In this document: positions 60,026 to 64,000 of the stretch, in pieces
Layout: each line of letters begins with the position of its first letter
Numbering within the stretch: position 1 is the stretch's first letter
DNA from: Phaeodactylibacter xiamenensis
Lineage (GTDB): Bacteria; Bacteroidota; Bacteroidia; Chitinophagales; Saprospiraceae
Length of the DNA: 64,000 nucleotides
Reading direction: 5' to 3'
Assembly: GCF_000759025.1 (NCBI RefSeq)
Contig: NZ_JPOS01000018.1
Span: 372,001-436,000 of the forward strand
Position numbers and translations under genes: made by a program
The notes under the pieces: model-generated
Told to the model about the DNA's origin: nothing
Databases searched by the model: none
Seen by the model: only the letters and a program-made list of their open reading frames with translations

Positions 60026-63000
60026 ATGTTATTGCTTATGTTTAGCTATTGGAGCGCCTCCGGGCAGTGCGATAGCCCGACAACAGTAAGCGATGGCAGT
60101 TTCGAATCTATTCAATCGCCTTGCACGCCGGGTCAAAATCAGTACAACGAGGCCTTTAACGATGGCTGCATGGGCGATTGGTTTGCCGGCAAAGGGACAC
60201 CAACTTTAATTAAGACCGGTACTGTTTCGGATAACTCCGGAGTGATCAACACGCCATCGGGCGGTGGCAGTTACTATGCGGACCTTCACTCTATTACAAC
60301 GAACAATACGCCCCCACTGTGCGAACACGAAGCGCTGGTCTTAGACCTTACGCTAGACCCGGGCTGCTCGTACGACATTACGCTTTGGTCAAGGATTTAC
60401 GACCAGCCCCTAGTTACAGGTGAGTCCTCAGAGCTGACCGTCTATTTTACTTCCGGAATAACGAATGCGGTGGGCGCAACCGGCCCTCAGAGCTGCCTCA
60501 GCGCCCCTATGGATGCGGAAACGCATACGATTAATTCTTTTACCTGGGCCCAGTATAGCTTTAATATCCCTGCCGAAGCGGGTGATGATCAACTGGTCAT
60601 CTTCGCCACTTCAACTAATTCTTCCATCAACTTTCGGACATTGATTGACTTGGTTACGGTTGAGGTATGCGAATCAGACCTCAACCCAGGCTTTGTAGCC
60701 AATGAAGTTGGAGTCTTCACTTATCAGTTTAACGACTTGACCTCTACTACCGCCACCAATAGTGCCGTAGAATGGTGCTGGGATTTTGGCGATGGCACCT
60801 ATGCTTATACCCAAAACCCGGTACACACTTTCCCGGACAGCCAGCCCTACACCGTTTGCCTTACTATCAAGGATGAGAACGGATGTACAGCGAAGCACTG
60901 TCAGGGCGTTGTCGCCCAGCCACTCTGTGATTGCCTGGATGACCCGCTTGAAATCAATGCTGACCAGACCTGGACTTCTGATCAGGCGGTGAACCATAAT
61001 CTGATTATCAGGACAGGAAGAACCCTGGAGCTTGACCTAATGACACTGAACATGGCCCCCGATTGTAAAATTTATGTGGAAAGGGGCGCAAAGTTAGAAG
61101 CAATAAAAAGCACCCTGACAACTGGTTGTACACAACCTGGCAAATATTGGAGTGGTATTGAAGTCTGGGGCAATGGGCTCGTCAGCCATCCTCCTCTTTC
61201 TCAGATTACATCTTCTATATATCCCTATTTGCCAGATCACCATGGTGTTGTTATTTTAGCTAACTGTGATATTACTAAAGCACATATTGGTGTACTGACG
61301 GATAATTTGGCTAACAATGGGCATGAGACCTACTGGCAGCCTTATGGGACCTGGGGCAAGCACTACGGTGGGATCGTATACGCATTGAAGTCTAACTTTA
61401 CAGACAATAAGAGAGCTGCACATATCGCCGCATTCCCAGCAAACCTTACTGGGGCACCTCCCAACGCTCCAAACATCTCCCGCTTTATAGACTGTGTTAT
61501 TGACGACCCTGCAAATGTCAGCACTCAAGGAATTTCAGTTTGGGGCAGTCAAAATGTAATTTTTGACAATACAAATTTCCTAGATATCATTGGTTACTCT
61601 CTATCTTTTGATGATGCAACCGGAAGGGTGTATGAATGTGAATTTAAGGATTTTGTTTATGGGATAAGAATTGATAACACAGCTGGGCATACAACAGGAT
61701 TTCAAACCATTATTGGCGATGAGAACGACGCCTCAAAAGGAAACCTGTTTGAATTTGCCACATTAGGAGCTAGCAGGCCAATAGGTATTTGGGCGGATAA
61801 TGCAGTTAAACTGCAAGTGCACAACAATCAATTCAATTCGACTTATAATCCAATATTTATTGCAGGGCCTAGTCAGTATACAGTTACCCAAAATACGTTT
61901 GATAACTTCATTTGGGGGAATATACTGCAAAACACGTTTGATAACTTATCTGAAGCAGACTACAATTGTAATCACTATGATGATCTGGGCTTGACCCGAG
62001 GAGTATATGTTTGGGGGAATAATGGTAACTTTTTATTCGAAAAGGAAACTTTCAACATTCCTTCCGGGCAGGATATGCTATTAGCTAATTCTGGAGCGAC
62101 ACTAGGTGAAATCAATGGAGCACAAGGCGGCTTAGGGGATCCTGTACTCAATCTATTTTCCGGAACCCAGCATATTATTTCACCCGCCCCACAAACAAAC
62201 TCATTTACTTACTTCCACCCTGGGTCTAACCTTACTACTGCATTCCCAACCCTTACCTTCATTCCCGATAATACTGGGCAGAATTTTGTTAATATAGGGT
62301 ATACATTAAGTTTTGCAGATTATGACGACGGCTGCCTTGAACTCGAAGGTGTAGGTGACCGTCCACGTGAAGGAGAATGCAAAACAGAAGAATGCTTGGA
62401 CTCCTTAAACAACCTTTTAGCTGACAAGCGTAGCTTTATTGATGGCGGAGATACAGGAGAATTGGTTAATGCTCTTTTACAATCTCCAGCTGTACCAGAT
62501 ACCTACGGGGCTTTATCAGGTGCAGCACCCTACCTTTCAAATGAAGTCCTGTTAACCATGCTTTCGGTTGACATGGAGCTATCGCAAAAAGAAGCCATTT
62601 TATTACAAAATGCTCCAGTCTCTGCTTCGGTACTAAGTGCCGCCCAAAGTTTGATTACCGATGATACTTACCATGCGCTGCTAGATATCCGAGCATCTGA
62701 AGGGTATTCGGCTATGGAAGTCTTGATTGCAGAAATCAGTGGACTAGAATCAAAAAAGGCGAAGGCATTTAACCATATTTACAGCACTGCATTCATAGAA
62801 GGAGACTGGGCAACCGCCGAAAGCCTATTAATTGAAGAGGGCTCCTTTTCCTCCATGCGTAAGCTCGTTGGCCTAAAGCTGCGAATGGGGGAATTTGACG
62901 AGGCCGATGCTTACGTGCAAGCAATGACAACTGAAAATGATGAGGAGTCTACAATCGCTGATTTATTAGCGTTGGAAGTAGCCTACCGTTCTAATCCTGT

Positions 63001-63451
63001 GGATTATTCACTATCAGGCGGAGATGAGGCTTATCTCCAATTGCTCAGCCAAGACACATTATCTTCGACCTATACCTTTAGCCGTGCTTTGCTTAGATTA
63101 ATTACCGGAGCACAATTTGCCCCTCCTGTTCCTCCAGATTCTCCTATTGACGGCCTGGTCCAACAACAACCTGGCTGGGCAGTTCCCCAGAGCCATAAAA
63201 GTCTTGAGGAAACAATTTCTATCCTGCCTAATCCTGCACAGGATATTGCGACAGCAATACTGCCTGTAAATGCTGAACCTGATTGGCGGGTAGAACTTTG
63301 GAGCTCTACCGGTGCTATTATTCAGTCCCATGACATCAATTCAAACCAGGTTGACTTTAACCTGGAGGGGCTACCCGCTGGATTTTATGTAGTCAGAGCC
63401 ATCAACAAAGTTGAACCGCTCCAAATTCAGCAATCTTTGATCATACAATAA
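60026..63451 (+). CDS. Large T9SS cargo protein: PKD domain, beta-helix and sorting domain (1141 aa)
   Basis: This is a secreted surface protein. The annotated start gives a short signal peptide (MLLLMFSYWSASGQ) without the usual basic residues. An ATG at 59976 is out of frame by one base across a C7 tract; a frame-restoring change would give a longer N-terminus including RGLFLTM. Residues ~15-215 are a beta-sandwich with several cysteines. A PKD domain follows (about 225-300, WCWDFGDGTYAYTQNPVHTF). Residues ~340-720 look like a right-handed beta-helix (many N-rich turns). Residues ~790-1030 are helical. The last ~80 are a T9SS type A sorting domain (SILPNPAQDI, LPAGFYVVRAIN). DNA from about 61100 on is clearly AT-richer than the first third. 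Likely an adhesin or polysaccharide-binding protein. Confidence 0.85.
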   Translation: MLLLMFSYWSASGQCDSPTTVSDGSFESIQSPCTPGQNQYNEAFNDGCMGDWFAGKGTPTLIKTGTVSDNSGVINTPSGGGSYYADLHSITTNNTPPLCEHEALVLDLTLDPGCSYDITLWSRIYDQPLVTGESSELTVYFTSGITNAVGATGPQSCLSAPMDAETHTINSFTWAQYSFNIPAEAGDDQLVIFATSTNSSINFRTLIDLVTVEVCESDLNPGFVANEVGVFTYQFNDLTSTTATNSAVEWCWDFGDGTYAYTQNPVHTFPDSQPYTVCLTIKDENGCTAKHCQGVVAQPLCDCLDDPLEINADQTWTSDQAVNHNLIIRTGRTLELDLMTLNMAPDCKIYVERGAKLEAIKSTLTTGCTQPGKYWSGIEVWGNGLVSHPPLSQITSSIYPYLPDHHGVVILANCDITKAHIGVLTDNLANNGHETYWQPYGTWGKHYGGIVYALKSNFTDNKRAAHIAAFPANLTGAPPNAPNISRFIDCVIDDPANVSTQGISVWGSQNVIFDNTNFLDIIGYSLSFDDATGRVYECEFKDFVYGIRIDNTAGHTTGFQTIIGDENDASKGNLFEFATLGASRPIGIWADNAVKLQVHNNQFNSTYNPIFIAGPSQYTVTQNTFDNFIWGNILQNTFDNLSEADYNCNHYDDLGLTRGVYVWGNNGNFLFEKETFNIPSGQDMLLANSGATLGEINGAQGGLGDPVLNLFSGTQHIISPAPQTNSFTYFHPGSNLTTAFPTLTFIPDNTGQNFVNIGYTLSFADYDDGCLELEGVGDRPREGECKTEECLDSLNNLLADKRSFIDGGDTGELVNALLQSPAVPDTYGALSGAAPYLSNEVLLTMLSVDMELSQKEAILLQNAPVSASVLSAAQSLITDDTYHALLDIRASEGYSAMEVLIAEISGLESKKAKAFNHIYSTAFIEGDWATAESLLIEEGSFSSMRKLVGLKLRMGEFDEADAYVQAMTTENDEESTIADLLALEVAYRSNPVDYSLSGGDEAYLQLLSQDTLSSTYTFSRALLRLITGAQFAPPVPPDSPIDGLVQQQPGWAVPQSHKSLEETISILPNPAQDIATAILPVNAEPDWRVELWSSTGAIIQSHDINSNQVDFNLEGLPAGFYVVRAINKVEPLQIQQSLIIQ

Positions 63452-63468
63452 GTTTTAATTAATAAAAC

Positions 63469-63510
63469 GCTCCGCTTTTACTTTTCAAGTTAAGGGCGGA
63501 GCTTTTTTAA
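63469..63510 (+). terminator. Rho-independent terminator after the large cargo gene
   Basis: GCTCCGC (63469-63475) pairs with GCGGAGC (63496-63502) and is followed by TTTTTTAA, with a 20-nt loop. Confidence 0.75.
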
Positions 63511-63522
63511 TTCCATAAAAAA

Positions 63523-64000
63523 ATGAAAAAGCTTATTTTTTTGTTCTTTTCTGTCGCTACGAGCCTTCTTTTAATTGGACAACCTACTTTCCATAACATT
63601 TACGACATTACGAACGGTTTTTCGGAGAATGCATTCAATATGGTCGTAGTACAGGATGGCCTTTATTTAAATTGTGGCACTTGGTGCAGCGAAGATTTTA
63701 AATCTTGTCCTATCCTGTTTAAAGTCAATAATAATGGGGATAGCCTTTGGCATAGGCAGTATGATCATAATCTTGCGGATTATTCTATTTGGGATTATGT
63801 TATTGACCCCAATGAAGAATATCTATATGCCTGTGGAAGGATTGCAGATGAAGACCAATTGCCATTTATAGTGAAAATGAACGAATGGGGGGATACCTTA
63901 TGGCTAAAGACCTACTATGAGCCCTATTGGGATGTTGCCTTTGACATAGAACAAGATCACGACGGCAACCTTGTTGTAAGTATCAACGGCGGGAGTTTTG
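63523..64000 (+). CDS. Secreted beta-propeller-like protein, N-terminal part (cut by window edge)
   Basis: The frame begins at an ATG (MKKLIFLFFSVATSLLLIGQ, signal peptide) and runs off the right edge with 159 residues visible. The mature part has repeats of the type FKVNNNGDSLWHRQYD and VKMNEWGDTLWLKTYY. These are the short beta-blade repeats common in Saprospiria secreted proteins that usually end in a T9SS sorting domain, which would lie outside the window. Composition is AT-rich like the end of the preceding gene. Function not assignable. Confidence 0.75.
   Translation, partial: MKKLIFLFFSVATSLLLIGQPTFHNIYDITNGFSENAFNMVVVQDGLYLNCGTWCSEDFKSCPILFKVNNNGDSLWHRQYDHNLADYSIWDYVIDPNEEYLYACGRIADEDQLPFIVKMNEWGDTLWLKTYYEPYWDVAFDIEQDHDGNLVVSINGGSF

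Overview
The window looks like chromosomal DNA of a member of the Bacteroidota, most likely class Saprospiria (Lewinella/Phaeodactylibacter-like). This rests on type IX secretion parts and cargo (PorQ at 27171-28241; C-terminal sorting domains at 6170, 32165 and 60026), DUF4271 next to a HemD-like gene, DUF5687 and DUF2202 proteins, a complete Bat (aerotolerance) operon, and promoter-like TAnnTTTG boxes in place of E. coli-type -10/-35 elements. No rRNA, tRNA, CRISPR array, prophage or complete insertion sequence was seen. Genes are packed tightly, with several 4-14 bp overlaps. Placement below phylum level is an inference from gene content.

Layout. 1-5871: 3' end of an RND exporter, a 0.6 kb hairpin-rich non-coding stretch, two tandem long-chain acyl-CoA ligases and an unknown protein. 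6170-12026: a secreted PA-domain cargo protein, an AIM24-like protein, a SulP transporter with a TetR regulator. 12023-21119: topoisomerase IV subunit A, an ECF sigma factor with an unusual inner-membrane/beta-barrel partner, a histidine kinase/response regulator pair, DUF4271 and HemD. 21227-29653: Nudix hydrolase, M42 peptidase with a 57-aa membrane protein, thioredoxin-like protein, membrane-anchored patatin, a MORN-type lipoprotein, PorQ and an unknown polytopic protein. 29874-39350: thrS, a mini T9SS cargo protein, a large SNF2 helicase, a second ECF sigma factor with a translationally coupled membrane protein, and a DUF2202 lipoprotein. 39540-45058: a SerB-SerA fusion, a MITE-like element, an ABC exporter pair, a cold-shock-domain mini-protein and an LpxD homologue.

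45060-53886 is the Bat operon on the minus strand: MoxR ATPase, DUF58, a BatD-like/RDD fusion, BatA, BatB, BatC, a truncated BatD paralogue and full BatD. 54052-64000 holds a secreted unknown, LptB with two tiny lipoproteins, an outer-membrane barrel, a LysM glucosaminidase, a phosphotransferase, a 1141-aa PKD/beta-helix T9SS protein and the start of a further secreted protein.

The points most worth following up are non-genic or architectural. They are: a family of three palindromic repeats (31804, 32575, 56946) that share ends but differ in interior; a 170-bp MITE-like element whose terminal inverted repeat contains the serA stop codon; an array of small hairpins at 1140-1483; the mini-BatD and RDD fusion in the Bat operon; the SerB-SerA fusion; the sigma factor followed by a one-chain inner-to-outer-membrane protein; a stand-alone T9SS sorting domain; and a C7 tract that puts an upstream ATG out of frame with the 1141-aa surface protein.
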